From contig NZ_CP110005.1 of assembly GCF_025947225.1 (NCBI RefSeq), forward strand, positions 1,674,001 through 1,738,000: a stretch of DNA of 64,000 nucleotides, written 5' to 3'. Below the pieces are notes generated by a model. That model made no database searches. It was not told where the DNA came from and was given only the letters and a program-made list of their open reading frames with translations. A program made the position numbers and the translations under genes. Source of the stretch: Flavobacterium sp. N2270. Its GTDB lineage: Bacteria > Bacteroidota > Bacteroidia > Flavobacteriales > Flavobacteriaceae. Below, in pieces: positions 24,701 to 33,571 of the stretch. How positions within the stretch are numbered: position 1 is the stretch's first letter; the number at the start of each line of letters is the position of its first letter.

Positions 24701-25417
24701 GTTTTTTAAACTATATTGTCCACCATGAGATCCATTGGTAAACATAGGATGATGAATGGCAACTACTACTGTTTTTCCTCTTGCTTTTTTTATTTCGCTT
24801 CTAAATTCGTCAAAAAAATCTGTACGTGTTTTTATTTCGCAATTATCGTTTATGGTTGGGTGTTTGTCCCAATTAGTAATATACCATTGTGAATCAACAA
24901 CTAATAAAATGGTTTCATCATTAATGTTTACTTTTTTAATTGCACAACCATTTTCAGGTAAAAAAGTGTTAGTGCCTAATGCTTCTTCAACTAATAATTC
25001 TTGTTGGTATAATCCTGAAAAACCACTATACCAATCGTGATTTCCTGGAATAAAGATTACACGACCAGGAAATTTTTTTGCTACGTTGATTTGTAATGAT
25101 AATGCAAATACAGCATCCTTTTTTTCTGGGCTATCTATTTTGGGAATACCTTTTGGGTAAACATTATCTCCCAAGAATAGCAATAAATCTGAAGTGTTCG
25201 CCTTTTTAATTTCTTTTTCCAAGGCATTAAGTGCATCCGGAGCATTTCCATTATCAGGTTCTCCAACATCACCAATTAAATAGATTTTAAAAGTAGGTTG
25301 CTGTTTGTTTACTTCTAATACAATTTGGTCTTTTAGTTTAGGATTCAGTGATGCACAACTATATAATAAAAGTGATGAAAGGATAATTATTGATAAAAAT
25401 GTAAAGTAAGCTTTCAT
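21749..25417 (-). CDS. Lipoprotein metallophosphoesterase fused to a BamA/TamA-like outer-membrane barrel
   Basis: 1222 residues. Signal peptide and lipobox LLYSC (Cys21). A calcineurin-like phosphoesterase has all blocks: IGDVGEP, GDNVYPKG, GNHDWY (about 126), IHHPMF and GHDHN (about 293). A middle region (about 400-760) contains DWDRHYDQW and RPLPRDRDQAF, of unknown role. The last 300 residues are barrel strands with the GLRGF motif typical of Omp85-like surface antigens, ending in an aromatic residue. The enzyme part is thus held at the outer membrane. Substrate unknown. Confidence 0.88.
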   Translation of the reverse strand: MKAYFTFLSIIILSSLLLYSCASLNPKLKDQIVLEVNKQQPTFKIYLIGDVGEPDNGNAPDALNALEKEIKKANTSDLLLFLGDNVYPKGIPKIDSPEKKDAVFALSLQINVAKKFPGRVIFIPGNHDWYSGFSGLYQQELLVEEALGTNTFLPENGCAIKKVNINDETILLVVDSQWYITNWDKHPTINDNCEIKTRTDFFDEFRSEIKKARGKTVVVAIHHPMFTNGSHGGQYSLKNHLNPFPILGSLKNLFRNTTGVSNADLSNKFYNELKQNLVTASQQNDNVIFVSGHDHNLQYLVEDNIPQIISGSGSKNTATRLVKGGKFAYPKSGFAVLNFFKDGSSEVNFIAAENNQIVFNEQVFPSDFEKSTIKYPKIIQDSVKASIYTNKETSKNAFFKFLWGERYRKYYSIPVNAKVAYLDTLMGGLTPIRKGGGTQSKTLHLQTKEGKRFVMRALKKNATQYIQASAFKDQYVEGYFENTASESLVKDVFTGSYPYAPFVVASLSSSLNIPYLNSHLYYIPKQDNLEKYNQEYGNELYVFEEYASEGNTQLTNGNFTGNIINTKDVIEKIHEDDTKVIDEQAYIKARLFDMLIGDWDRHYDQWLWIEYQENNKTIYRPLPRDRDQAFSKMSDGFMLGTSIHLIPASKLLRKYAADLKDVKGFNIEPYPLDIAFISQSNKDIWDKQVAEIQNDLTNEVIDKAFNTVPKEVQDESIETIKHLLKGRKTNLQTIADSYYKLINKYAVIVATNKKDSIKINGLENGNVEVSMYQWKENSNIDYFHNRTYNPKLTKEIWIYGLDDDDIFNITDEIKKIKIRIIGGQNEDEYIVENGKNIVIYDYKSKPNTLKEIHNATIKLQDKYSTNVYDYKKLKNNFNQIIPTIGTNPDDGIKIGINNTYTTYGFERNPFTSQHKINTAFYFATNGYEIKYQGEFANIIGNLNLKINSIFQSPNYTLNFFGFGNETENLENAFGLDYNRVRVREFQLNPSLVYRAYGGSQFSFGLGYESIEVENTQNRYVENSSQLPSYIFKTNQFGSINTKFEFENYDNKAYPTIGFKSSVDIGYKMNLDQSNRGYTYLIPELSITHKLVSSGKLVLASRIKSQVNLGNNFEFYQAPSIGGTNGLRGFRNQRFTGNSYVFQNTDLRYSFDKIKTKLIPIRFGLFGGFDYGRVWFDNEDSNKWNNSYGGGFFMSGVDVITTNLGVYNSIDGIRIAFSLGFGF

Positions 25418-25450
25418 ATATATCGATTAATTGCTTTTTTTTTATCTAAT

Positions 25451-26017
25451 TTAAATACTAAAAATAGCATAAGTAAGTGTTGCTAATACACCTATCAATA
25501 GAACTATAACTGAAACATATAATAATTGTTGTTTTTTAGTAATTACCAATCCTAAAAAGTAAATATCATAAATCATTTCATCGTAAACGGAATTTCCGCT
25601 ATCCATGATGCGTTCAATTTCTTTCTTAAATTCAGATAGCGACTGTTTTGAAAAATTAGCGGCATATAACGTTCCTTTATAACCGCTGTTTTGAAAAACT
25701 TTACCTAAATACCTATGTGGCAACATGCTTATTAATGCAAAAATCATAGACAACATACTGCTTATTACCAATATTTTAGTACCAATATTTATGTTTATTG
25801 TTTTAGATTCTGTTGTAATAAAATGAATACCAAATAGTAAAGAAGTAATGATAGAATTTACTGTTAAAATAATTCTTGCTTTATTATCAATCATCTTTAA
25901 TAACATGTAGTGATTTCTTGATAGCGTTTTAAAAAGTGTTTGCACTCCACGAGTGTCAAATTTCGCCAATTTTTCTTGACGCAAACTACTTTTACTTTCT
26001 TTATTAGTGTTTTCCAT
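25451..26017 (-). CDS. Pycsar-effector-like membrane protein (DUF5706/PycTM)
   Basis: 188 residues. A soluble N-terminus with NHYMLLKMIDNKARIILTVN is followed by a helix pair (about 52-100), a loop with the conserved YDIYFLG segment and a last helix (about 163-186). This is the layout of PycTM effectors, which kill the cell by membrane damage when a cyclic pyrimidine nucleotide binds. No uridylate or cytidylate cyclase is present in the window. DUF5706 proteins are also common outside Pycsar. It lies 5 bases after the ATP-cone nuclease gene. Confidence 0.8.
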   Translation of the reverse strand: MENTNKESKSSLRQEKLAKFDTRGVQTLFKTLSRNHYMLLKMIDNKARIILTVNSIITSLLFGIHFITTESKTININIGTKILVISSMLSMIFALISMLPHRYLGKVFQNSGYKGTLYAANFSKQSLSEFKKEIERIMDSGNSVYDEMIYDIYFLGLVITKKQQLLYVSVIVLLIGVLATLTYAIFSI

Positions 26018-26022
26018 AGATA

Positions 26023-26865
26023 TTAAATTTTACATAAGTGCGTAATTTCGTCTAAAACCCGTTTAATTCTAATTTCAGATATTCCAATTTTTTTCAACAT
26101 ATAAGAAGCTTTAAATAATTCTTTAACCAATACAATATCTTTATCAATTAGTTGGTGTTTTTCTTTTATGGTTAATGTTGTTAATACTGTTACTGGATAT
26201 AATCCATAAGTATCAATATTGGCTTTTATACCATTGGCTTTTGGGTAATCCCAGCTTAATAAAGTTAATCCAACACATTTTGCATAGTTTATTGCATCTA
26301 GTGTAAACCTTGTATTTGTAACCAACCAACCTTGTTTGAGGTGCGTTGAATTGTTAGAATTAGTATTCCATTGTTTTTGTATGTCTAAAAACCTTGAATT
26401 TATGTATAATGGAATTTTGACATTACTAACCACTTTAGCATCAGAATGAAATTTACATTCAATTGCATAAACGTTTCCTTCTTTTTCTGCCAATACATCT
26501 ATTTCATGTGTTACGCATTCGCCATTTAAAATAACACTGACTTTTGTTTCATATCCTTTTTCACGTAATAAAGCTCCAACTAATCTTTCAAACGGATAAC
26601 CCGTTGGGCCTAATTCAAAAATAGCCCGTTTTAGACTATATCGTGAAGCTGATGTTCGGTTTGATTTTTTTAAATAAGCATACGCTTTTTTATATATTTC
26701 ATTTGTAGAAATTCCGTCATAAATATCTGGTTCTATTTTAGATATAATGTTTTCAATTTCTTCTTTAGTTGCACCACTATGTTGAAGTGATTGTTCTAGT
26801 TTATGAGTTAAAAAAGGTTCAACTTCTTTATTACTCTTCTTTATAAATATTGGTTTTTCTTTCAT
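26023..26865 (-). CDS. ATP-cone protein with Mrr-like PD-(D/E)xK nuclease domain
   Basis: 280 residues. An N-terminal ATP-cone (about 1-90: IFIKKSNKEVEPF...SASRYSLKRAIFELGPTG) is followed by a restriction-endonuclease-like domain with Asp123 and Glu136-x-Lys138 (EIDVLAEKEGNVYAIECKFH). The ATP-cone is a nucleotide-sensing module known from ribonucleotide reductase and NrdR. The fusion suggests a nuclease or nuclease-fold binder gated by (d)ATP level. Such genes are common in Flavobacteria next to LOG and MBL genes, as here. Confidence 0.85.
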   Translation of the reverse strand: MKEKPIFIKKSNKEVEPFLTHKLEQSLQHSGATKEEIENIISKIEPDIYDGISTNEIYKKAYAYLKKSNRTSASRYSLKRAIFELGPTGYPFERLVGALLREKGYETKVSVILNGECVTHEIDVLAEKEGNVYAIECKFHSDAKVVSNVKIPLYINSRFLDIQKQWNTNSNNSTHLKQGWLVTNTRFTLDAINYAKCVGLTLLSWDYPKANGIKANIDTYGLYPVTVLTTLTIKEKHQLIDKDIVLVKELFKASYMLKKIGISEIRIKRVLDEITHLCKI

Positions 26866-26875
26866 AAATATTGTT

Positions 26876-27799
26876 TTAAAAACGTAAAGTTTCGGTCATA
26901 ATACCAAATCTAATTGAGCTGATTTGATGTTGGAAATAAATATTATAATAATCCATACCTTGATAGAATTGAACAAAAAATCCAATGTCTTCTAAAAATT
27001 TGGGATGATAATAAACAATTAAACTGGCATTAATTCTTTTTGAATTAAAAGTATCCCAATTGTTAATATTATCTAGCATCAAAGTTGTTTCTGCTTTTAC
27101 AGAAAAGTTTGCTCTTTGTTCACTACTTTTTACAAGGTTTGTTTTCATAGGAAGTTTATAAGCTAAAAAAGTATTGTGCCATCGCAATCCGCTATATTGA
27201 CCATGAAGTTCCTCTAACATCCAACTCTTTGGGTGAATTTCAACAGAACTTTTTATAAATTTGAAAGCTTTCAAGTTTTGACTATATGATGATTGTAAAA
27301 ACCCTAATTCTAAATAGTTTGTTGCAAAATTTCCTGATTGTAAATTGACTTTTCCATCATCTGTATAAAAATTACCATCTTGACCATTAGAATGATGAGC
27401 AATTTTACCAAATAAAGTTAATTTATTGGCTGCATCTTTATGTCCTGTTAAAAAATAGAACGCAATTTGAGGTATGTAACTAGGTGTTCTTACTGGATAA
27501 GAGTATTCGTCATACATTCGTATAATAATTTGAGAAGTAAGCACTGCCATTAATCTAGAATCTTTACGTTCTCTAATCTTAAAATTAGGGCTAACATTTG
27601 CCTCAAACATTAAAGGTTCTAAATTTCCAACATCAAAAGGAAAAGTAACATAACTTTCTCCTTGATTTACTTGTGCTATTTTATCTAAATCAAGTGAAGT
27701 TATTGAATCTGCTTTAGTTTGTGCATATGTAATATTTGAGACTAAAATAACAAAAACTAATACTATACTATTTCTCATAATTTTATTTATAATATTCAT
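26876..27799 (-). CDS. Outer-membrane barrel protein, phospholipase A-like
   Basis: 307 residues with a signal peptide ending near ITYAQ. Alternating beta-barrel pattern and C-terminal aromatic (TLRF). KIAHHSNGQDG resembles the catalytic HxSNG of outer-membrane phospholipase A, with a later GNFATNYLELG that could supply the Asn. The identification is by motif only. It could instead be a generic porin-like protein. The small DUF2141 gene lies upstream on the same strand. Confidence 0.6.
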   Translation of the reverse strand: MNIINKIMRNSIVLVFVILVSNITYAQTKADSITSLDLDKIAQVNQGESYVTFPFDVGNLEPLMFEANVSPNFKIRERKDSRLMAVLTSQIIIRMYDEYSYPVRTPSYIPQIAFYFLTGHKDAANKLTLFGKIAHHSNGQDGNFYTDDGKVNLQSGNFATNYLELGFLQSSYSQNLKAFKFIKSSVEIHPKSWMLEELHGQYSGLRWHNTFLAYKLPMKTNLVKSSEQRANFSVKAETTLMLDNINNWDTFNSKRINASLIVYYHPKFLEDIGFFVQFYQGMDYYNIYFQHQISSIRFGIMTETLRF

Positions 27800-27845
27800 A
27801 ATTAGACTGATAAAGGTTATATCATTTTGAAATAGTTTGACTTCG

Positions 27846-28280
27846 TTACTTATAAATAATTTTAATACTTTTTGTTAAGTTTTCATCTATTTTAAAACTA
27901 GCTTTGGAAAAATTAGGTCTATTTGTTAAGTTGATATTTTGATAATTCGAAAAACCTATTCCTTCTATAGGTAGAATGAATTTTTTGTCAATTTTGCCAT
28001 TTTTATTTTCGTCATGAAGTATAAATACTGCATATTTCCCTTTAGGAATATTATTAAATGTTATAGTTGATGAATTCATAGAAATTGTACCAACTTCTTT
28101 TTTATAATAGTTTTTAATTTTCTCATCAGGTATTGAACCCTCTTTATTGTATAATAAAAAAAGAACATCTCCATTAGAGTTTCTTAAATCTGAAACTTTA
28201 ACCGTTAAAGAATAGGACTCTTGACCTTGAGAATAATTGGATAAAAGAACTAAAAATAATGTTGTTATTAGTTTTTTCAT
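27846..28280 (-). CDS. Secreted DUF2141 protein
   Basis: 144 residues. Signal peptide MKKLITTLFLVLLSNYSQGQ. The family core is visible: VKVSDLRNSNGDVLFLLYN, IPKGKYAVFILHDENKNGKID. The Asp/Asn-rich loop resembles a calcium site. The start overlaps the LOG gene stop by four bases. Function of the family is unknown. Confidence 0.85.
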   Translation of the reverse strand: MKKLITTLFLVLLSNYSQGQESYSLTVKVSDLRNSNGDVLFLLYNKEGSIPDEKIKNYYKKEVGTISMNSSTITFNNIPKGKYAVFILHDENKNGKIDKKFILPIEGIGFSNYQNINLTNRPNFSKASFKIDENLTKSIKIIYK

Positions 28281-29023
28281 TTTTTAGATGTATTTTCAAA
28301 AAACCACCATTTTGGTTTAATTTGTTGTTTGATTAATCCAAATTTTTCAATTGCATGAGTTTCTAGATGTGTTACTAAATCAGGTATTGAATCCGTAACG
28401 TAAAGTAGCTTCATATCTTCTGGACTAATGCTTTCATTTTCAACCATAATTTTAATATGATGACAAAGTTCTTTATGATATTCTGAATCAAAAATAATTA
28501 TTGGAAAGTTTTTAATTACTTTGGTTTGAATTAATGTAAGTGCTTCAAATAATTCATCTAAAGTTCCAACACCACCCGGCATTACAATAAAAGCGTATGA
28601 ATATTTTATTAAAACAACTTTACGAACAAAAAAATATGGAATATCTATCCATTTATGTAAGTATGGGTTAGGTTTTTGTTCTCGTGGCAATACAATATTG
28701 CAACCTACAGAATATCCGCCATTTTCAAAAGCTCCTTTATTTGCCGCTTCCATTATTCCTGGACCACCACCAGTCAAAACAGTAAATCCTAGTTTAGAAA
28801 TTTCAGCACCAATTTTTTCTGCATTTTGGTAATGTTCTGAATCGGGTGTAAATCTAGCAGATCCAAAAACGGTTACACAAGGGCCAATAAAATGTAACTT
28901 TCTAAAAGATTTTATAAAATTAAATTGAACCTTAAAAGTAAACATGAGTTCTTTAAATCGAGATAGCGGCCCTCGAATAAATAAAGATTCATTTGTAATT
29001 AATTTATTTTTATGCTTTTTCAT
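28277..29023 (-). CDS. LOG/TIGR00730-family Rossmann protein
   Basis: 248 residues. GGGPGIMEAANKGA (85-98) and PGGVGTLDE (149-157) are the diagnostic phosphoribohydrolase motifs of the LOG (lonely guy, 'lysine decarboxylase-like') family. Enzymes with these motifs cleave nucleoside 5'-monophosphates to base plus ribose phosphate. It fits a nucleotide-stress cargo with the ATP-cone protein and the MBL nuclease. Confidence 0.9.
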   Translation of the reverse strand: MKKHKNKLITNESLFIRGPLSRFKELMFTFKVQFNFIKSFRKLHFIGPCVTVFGSARFTPDSEHYQNAEKIGAEISKLGFTVLTGGGPGIMEAANKGAFENGGYSVGCNIVLPREQKPNPYLHKWIDIPYFFVRKVVLIKYSYAFIVMPGGVGTLDELFEALTLIQTKVIKNFPIIIFDSEYHKELCHHIKIMVENESISPEDMKLLYVTDSIPDLVTHLETHAIEKFGLIKQQIKPKWWFFENTSKK

Positions 29024-29048
29024 GTTACATTATTTTAGTTATCAGAGA

Positions 29049-30404
29049 TTATAAATCAATCTCTTGTCCCATTAAAGCTACAACGCAATCAAAACCATAT
29101 TTCTCGTTTATTTTAATACGTAGTTCATCTGCTGGAATATTTTCACCGTGAACCAAGAATACTTTTTTAGGTTTATTTTCTAATATTGAAAGCCAGTTGA
29201 TTAAATCTTGCTGGTCGCCGTGAGCTGATAATCCTTCAATTTCAAGAATATTTGCTTTTACTTCATAATATTTTCCATGAATTTTGATGTCTTTTGCACC
29301 TTCTAATAATTTTCGTCCACGAGTTCCTTCAGCTTGATATCCAACGATAATAACAGTTGTTTCAGGCAAACCTATATATTTTTCTAAATAGCTTAATACT
29401 CGACCACCTGTAACCATTCCGCTAGCAGCAATGACTACTTTAGGTTGTTTATCATAAATAGCTTCAATTGTGTCTTTATAATCGATAATCATGGTAAACA
29501 TTTTACACATTTCAACACATTCGTTTGGAGAGAGTTTGTGCCATTTTGTGTTATTTTCAAAAACGTCTAATATTCTTATTCCCATTGGTGTATCAATGAT
29601 GTAGGGAATATTTGGAATTTTACCTTCACTTTTAAGTTGCCAAAGCAAATACATTACCGTTTGAGCTCGTTCGACAGCAAAACTTGGAATAATGATTGTG
29701 CCGCCTTTGTTGACTGTATTGTTAATGTAAGTTTCTAGCTCAAATTTTGTATCAGTGTCTGGATGAATTCTATTACCATAAGTGCTTTCAAGAAAAATAT
29801 AATCGGCATTTTTCGGTTTTGTTGGTGCATACATAAGTACATCGTCATCACGACCAATATCTCCAGAAAAAACTAATTTTTTATTTTCAATCATTAAATC
29901 TATTGTACAAGCTCCAATGATATGTCCTGCATTTGTAAAAACTGCCTCAATTTCAGCATCAAGATTGACAACTTCATTCACTTTTACTACTCTAAAAAGA
30001 GGAAAAACTTGTTTGGCTTGTTCTACTGTATAAAGTGGTTTTGCAATTTGGTGTTTTGAATAATGCCCTTCATTAGCTTTGTTAGCTTCTTCTTCCTGAA
30101 TTTTTGCACTATCCAATAAAATAAGTTTTGCGATGTCTTTGGTTGGACTCGTGCAGTAAATCTTACCTTTAAAACCTTGATCAACTAATCTAGGCAACCA
30201 ACCGCAATGGTCTAAATGACCGTGTGTAAGTAGAACAAAATCAATTGTTGATGGTAAAACTGGTAATGGTTCCCAGTTGAGTTCACGTAAGGGTTTTATG
30301 CCTTGAAAAAGACCGCAATCTATAAGAATTGTTACTCCGTTACTTTCGATTAGTGTTTTTGAACCCGTTACAGTTCCTGCACCTCCAATGAATTTAATTT
30401 TCAT
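29049..30404 (-). CDS. Beta-CASP metallo-beta-lactamase-fold RNA-processing nuclease
   Basis: 451 residues. The MBL motif HGHLDH (61-66), GHIIGACT, FSGDIGRDDD and a beta-CASP domain with the C-terminal SAHGDQQDL and VHGE are as in CPSF73/YSH1-like RNases. It probably acts as an exo- or endoribonuclease in the cytoplasm. It is followed by the LOG gene in the same direction. Confidence 0.9.
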   Translation of the reverse strand: MKIKFIGGAGTVTGSKTLIESNGVTILIDCGLFQGIKPLRELNWEPLPVLPSTIDFVLLTHGHLDHCGWLPRLVDQGFKGKIYCTSPTKDIAKLILLDSAKIQEEEANKANEGHYSKHQIAKPLYTVEQAKQVFPLFRVVKVNEVVNLDAEIEAVFTNAGHIIGACTIDLMIENKKLVFSGDIGRDDDVLMYAPTKPKNADYIFLESTYGNRIHPDTDTKFELETYINNTVNKGGTIIIPSFAVERAQTVMYLLWQLKSEGKIPNIPYIIDTPMGIRILDVFENNTKWHKLSPNECVEMCKMFTMIIDYKDTIEAIYDKQPKVVIAASGMVTGGRVLSYLEKYIGLPETTVIIVGYQAEGTRGRKLLEGAKDIKIHGKYYEVKANILEIEGLSAHGDQQDLINWLSILENKPKKVFLVHGENIPADELRIKINEKYGFDCVVALMGQEIDL

Positions 30405-30533
30405 AATGTTTTATTTTTTACTGCATTTAGCAAATTATTTTAAAAATTATCTATGTTATATTTCCTTATACAAATAAATCATCTTGGTTTGGTTCTATAC
30501 TTTAAAACTATCAAATAGAGTCACTTAAAATTT

Positions 30534-31655
30534 TTAATTTGTTTTTTTATAACTCCAAACAGCCAAACCATTTACAACTACTGCAAATCCAAATATTATT
30601 AATAAATTATTTAGTACTTCAACAAAACCAGAACCTTTTAAAAGTACCATTCTAATAAACTCAACATAATAACGAATAGGGTTTAACAAAGTAAAGTTTT
30701 GAGCCCATTTTGGCATACTTTCAATAGGCGTAAACAAACCACTCATTAAAATAAAGATTACCATAAAAAACCATGCAATAAACATAGCTTGTTGTTGGGT
30801 TTCTGTGTGATTAGATATAAAAAGACCAAACCCTAATATTAAAAGTAAATAAATAGATGTGAAGCCATAAACTAATAAAATATTACCTAGCATTGGAACA
30901 TTAAAAACAACTTTAGATATTATTAAACCTACAGTCAAAATGACTAATCCAAGTACCCAAAACGGAAATAATTTTCCGATAATAAATTGATGTTTTTTTA
31001 TTGGTGTAACGTTTATTTGCTCTAATGTACCCAACTCTTTTTCTCTAACAATATTCATAGACGAAAGAAACAATGTTAGCATGGTTACCAACAAAACTAA
31101 TATGCCTGGAACCATAAAGGTTTTGTAGTTTAAGGTATTGTTATACCAAAAAGAAGGTATAACCATTATATTTTGTTCTACTTCTTTGTTTTCTGAAATA
31201 TATTTAGATTGTATTTGAATATTCTTATTATAAGCACTAACGATCTGTGTTACATACACATTTTCTACACCAGCAGTTGCAGCATCAATAGCATTAATGT
31301 TAACAGAAATACTTCCTTTTTTATCTTTTTGTAGATTTCGATTAAAGTTTACAGGAATGTTTACAATAATATCTGTTTTACCTTTTTGCATTTCTTCAAT
31401 AGCTTTATTCTCTGAAAAATAAGATTCTGTAACATTAAAATAGGTAGAAGCGTCAAATGCACTTATTAACTCTCTAGATTCTCGACTTTGATTATTATCA
31501 ACAAAAGTGATAGCAATATTTTTAACATCAAATGTGGCAGCATTCGACAAAATTAATAATTGTAAAATAGGTAAAATAAATATTAGCTGAAGCATACTTT
31601 TATCTCTAAAAATCTGCTTGAACTCTTTTTGTATGATGAATAATATTGTTTTCAT
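30534..31655 (-). CDS. ABC-2 type permease (second of the pair)
   Basis: 373 residues. N-terminal helix (about 20-40), a large extracytoplasmic domain (45-175), then five or six helices, with the ELGTLEQINVTPI coupling motif near residue 205. It is YbhR/YbhS-like. It forms one exporter with the next permease, the two ATPases, the HlyD protein and TolC encoded upstream. Confidence 0.9.
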   Translation of the reverse strand: MKTILFIIQKEFKQIFRDKSMLQLIFILPILQLLILSNAATFDVKNIAITFVDNNQSRESRELISAFDASTYFNVTESYFSENKAIEEMQKGKTDIIVNIPVNFNRNLQKDKKGSISVNINAIDAATAGVENVYVTQIVSAYNKNIQIQSKYISENKEVEQNIMVIPSFWYNNTLNYKTFMVPGILVLLVTMLTLFLSSMNIVREKELGTLEQINVTPIKKHQFIIGKLFPFWVLGLVILTVGLIISKVVFNVPMLGNILLVYGFTSIYLLLILGFGLFISNHTETQQQAMFIAWFFMVIFILMSGLFTPIESMPKWAQNFTLLNPIRYYVEFIRMVLLKGSGFVEVLNNLLIIFGFAVVVNGLAVWSYKKTN

Positions 31656-31689
31656 TTAGAAAATATTAAGTGTATTTAAAAAAATAATT

Positions 31690-32796
31690 TTATTCTAATC
31701 TGATTTTATATTTTTTAATACTTATTGTTATAAATAGTATTGTCATTCCAATTAATATGAGTGTTTCTTTCCAAATATATTGAATACCAACACCTTTAAG
31801 CATTATGGCTTTTACAATAATAATGAACCATTTAGCAGGAATAATATTACTGATGATTTGCATTGGCAAAGGCATACTATTTATTGGAAAAATAAAACCA
31901 GAAAGTATTATAACAGGTAGCATTAGCCCCATCAAGGATAGCATCATTGCCGTTTGTTGCGAATCTGAAATAGTGGAAATTAAAATCCCTAAAGAAAGAG
32001 CAGATATAATGAATAAAATGCTTTCAAAAGATAAAAGTAGTAAGCTACCATTTATTGGCATTTTGAAAACAAAAAAGCCCAATAATAGTATGATTATAGC
32101 ATTAATGATTGATAGAAAAATATAAGGAAATACTTTGCCAATAATTACCTGAAAAGGTTTTATTGGAGAAACCAAAAGGATTTCCATTGTACCGATTTCT
32201 TTTTCTCGTGTAATAGAAATAGAAGTCATCATTGCAGACACTAACATTAAAATAACAGTCATAACACCGGGAACAAAATTGAAAACACTTTTAAGTTCTG
32301 GATTATAAAACATTCTCGATTGTACTTCAACTTTTACTAAATTTGTTTTAGGTTGTTTTTTTTGTGACTGATAATTTTGAATAATCGCAGATGTATAATT
32401 TGCTATTGTGTTTGCTACGTTTGGTTCTGTAGCATCGGTTATAGCTTGTACTACTGCAACATTTTTTGTTTGCAAATTTTTACTAAAATCACGTTCAAAA
32501 ATTAAAACCGCTTTAATTTTTCCTTTTTTAAATTCTTTTTCAATATCACTTTCATTATTTATTTGATTTTCGACATTAAAATAAGGAGACGATTTTATTT
32601 TGTTAATAATTTTTTGTGTTTCTACATCATTTGATTGGTCAAAAATTGCAATTTCTACATTATTAATTTCATTTGTAATTGCAAAACCAAACAATAAAAT
32701 TTGAGCAATAGGCATTCCAAATAAAATAAACAAGGAGCGTTTATCACGAAAAATGTGATAGAATTCTTTTTTTACAAAACCGATGAATCTTTTCAT
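31690..32796 (-). CDS. ABC-2 type permease (first of the pair)
   Basis: 368 residues with the same architecture as its neighbour: N-terminal helix, large outer domain, then helices after REKEIGTMEILLVSPIKP (about residue 198). It probably pairs with the neighbour as a heterodimer, like YbhS and YbhR. Confidence 0.9.
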   Translation of the reverse strand: MKRFIGFVKKEFYHIFRDKRSLFILFGMPIAQILLFGFAITNEINNVEIAIFDQSNDVETQKIINKIKSSPYFNVENQINNESDIEKEFKKGKIKAVLIFERDFSKNLQTKNVAVVQAITDATEPNVANTIANYTSAIIQNYQSQKKQPKTNLVKVEVQSRMFYNPELKSVFNFVPGVMTVILMLVSAMMTSISITREKEIGTMEILLVSPIKPFQVIIGKVFPYIFLSIINAIIILLLGFFVFKMPINGSLLLLSFESILFIISALSLGILISTISDSQQTAMMLSLMGLMLPVIILSGFIFPINSMPLPMQIISNIIPAKWFIIIVKAIMLKGVGIQYIWKETLILIGMTILFITISIKKYKIRLE

Positions 32797-32802
32797 TTAT
32801 AA

Positions 32803-32829
32803 TAGTAATTAGTAACTAGTTAATAGTAA
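32803..32829. repeat. Short AT-rich tandem repeat (tagtaattag type)
   Basis: Repeats of tagtaattagtaactagtta between the permease and ATPase genes. Similar runs are at 34485-34507 and 20308-20345. Confidence 0.4.
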
Positions 32830-32834
32830 TTAGC

Positions 32835-33569
32835 TTACTCAATATTACGTGCTAATTTTAAAAACACATCATTCATTGAATCTACTTGGAATTGTTCTTT
32901 TAGTTTTTTTGGAGAGTCTAATGCTTCAATAGCACCATCAACCATAATGGAAACACGGTCGCAATATTCGGCTTCATCCATGTAATGTGTGGTTACAAAA
33001 ATGGTTGTTCCTTTGTAAGCTTGTGTATATATCATTTCCCAAAATTGTCTTCTTGTTATTGGATCAACGCCACCTGTTGGTTCGTCTAGAAAAACAATTT
33101 TAGGTTCATGCAACAAGGCAACAGAAAAAGATAATTTCTGTTTCCAACCTAATGGTAATGAACCCACTAAATTATTTATAACCTCTTGAAGTTCTAACTC
33201 TTCAACTAATTGTGTAATTTTTTGTTTGATTTGTTTTCTAGATAAACCGTAAATTCCTCCAAAAAAAGTAATGTTCTCTTTAATTGTTAAGTCATCGTAC
33301 ATTGAAAATTTCTGGCTCATATAACCAATACTTTTCTTAACCATTTCTGATTGTGACAATACATCAAAACCAGCAACATTTGCTTTTCCTGAAGTTGGAT
33401 TAGAAATTCCGATGAGCATTTTCATTGCGGTAGTTTTTCCTGCTCCGTTTGCTCCAAGAAAACCGAAAATTTCTCCTTTATACACATCAAAAGTAATTCC
33501 TTTGACAGCAGTGAAATCTCCAAATTTTTTGGTTAGGTTTTCGACTTGTATGATTTTTTCTTCGTTCAT
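32835..33569 (-). CDS. ABC transporter ATPase
   Basis: 244 residues. Walker A GANGAGKTTAM (about 38-48), Walker B IVFLDEPTGG. The signature loop is unusual, SLPLGWKQKL in place of LSGGQ, as in some two-ATPase exporters where one site is degenerate. Its partner ATPase has a normal signature. Confidence 0.92.
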   Translation of the reverse strand: MNEEKIIQVENLTKKFGDFTAVKGITFDVYKGEIFGFLGANGAGKTTAMKMLIGISNPTSGKANVAGFDVLSQSEMVKKSIGYMSQKFSMYDDLTIKENITFFGGIYGLSRKQIKQKITQLVEELELQEVINNLVGSLPLGWKQKLSFSVALLHEPKIVFLDEPTGGVDPITRRQFWEMIYTQAYKGTTIFVTTHYMDEAEYCDRVSIMVDGAIEALDSPKKLKEQFQVDSMNDVFLKLARNIE

Positions 33570-33571
33570 AA

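Noticed and set aside
25451..26017. Complete Pycsar system
   Set aside because: Only the effector-like gene is present; no cyclase in the window.
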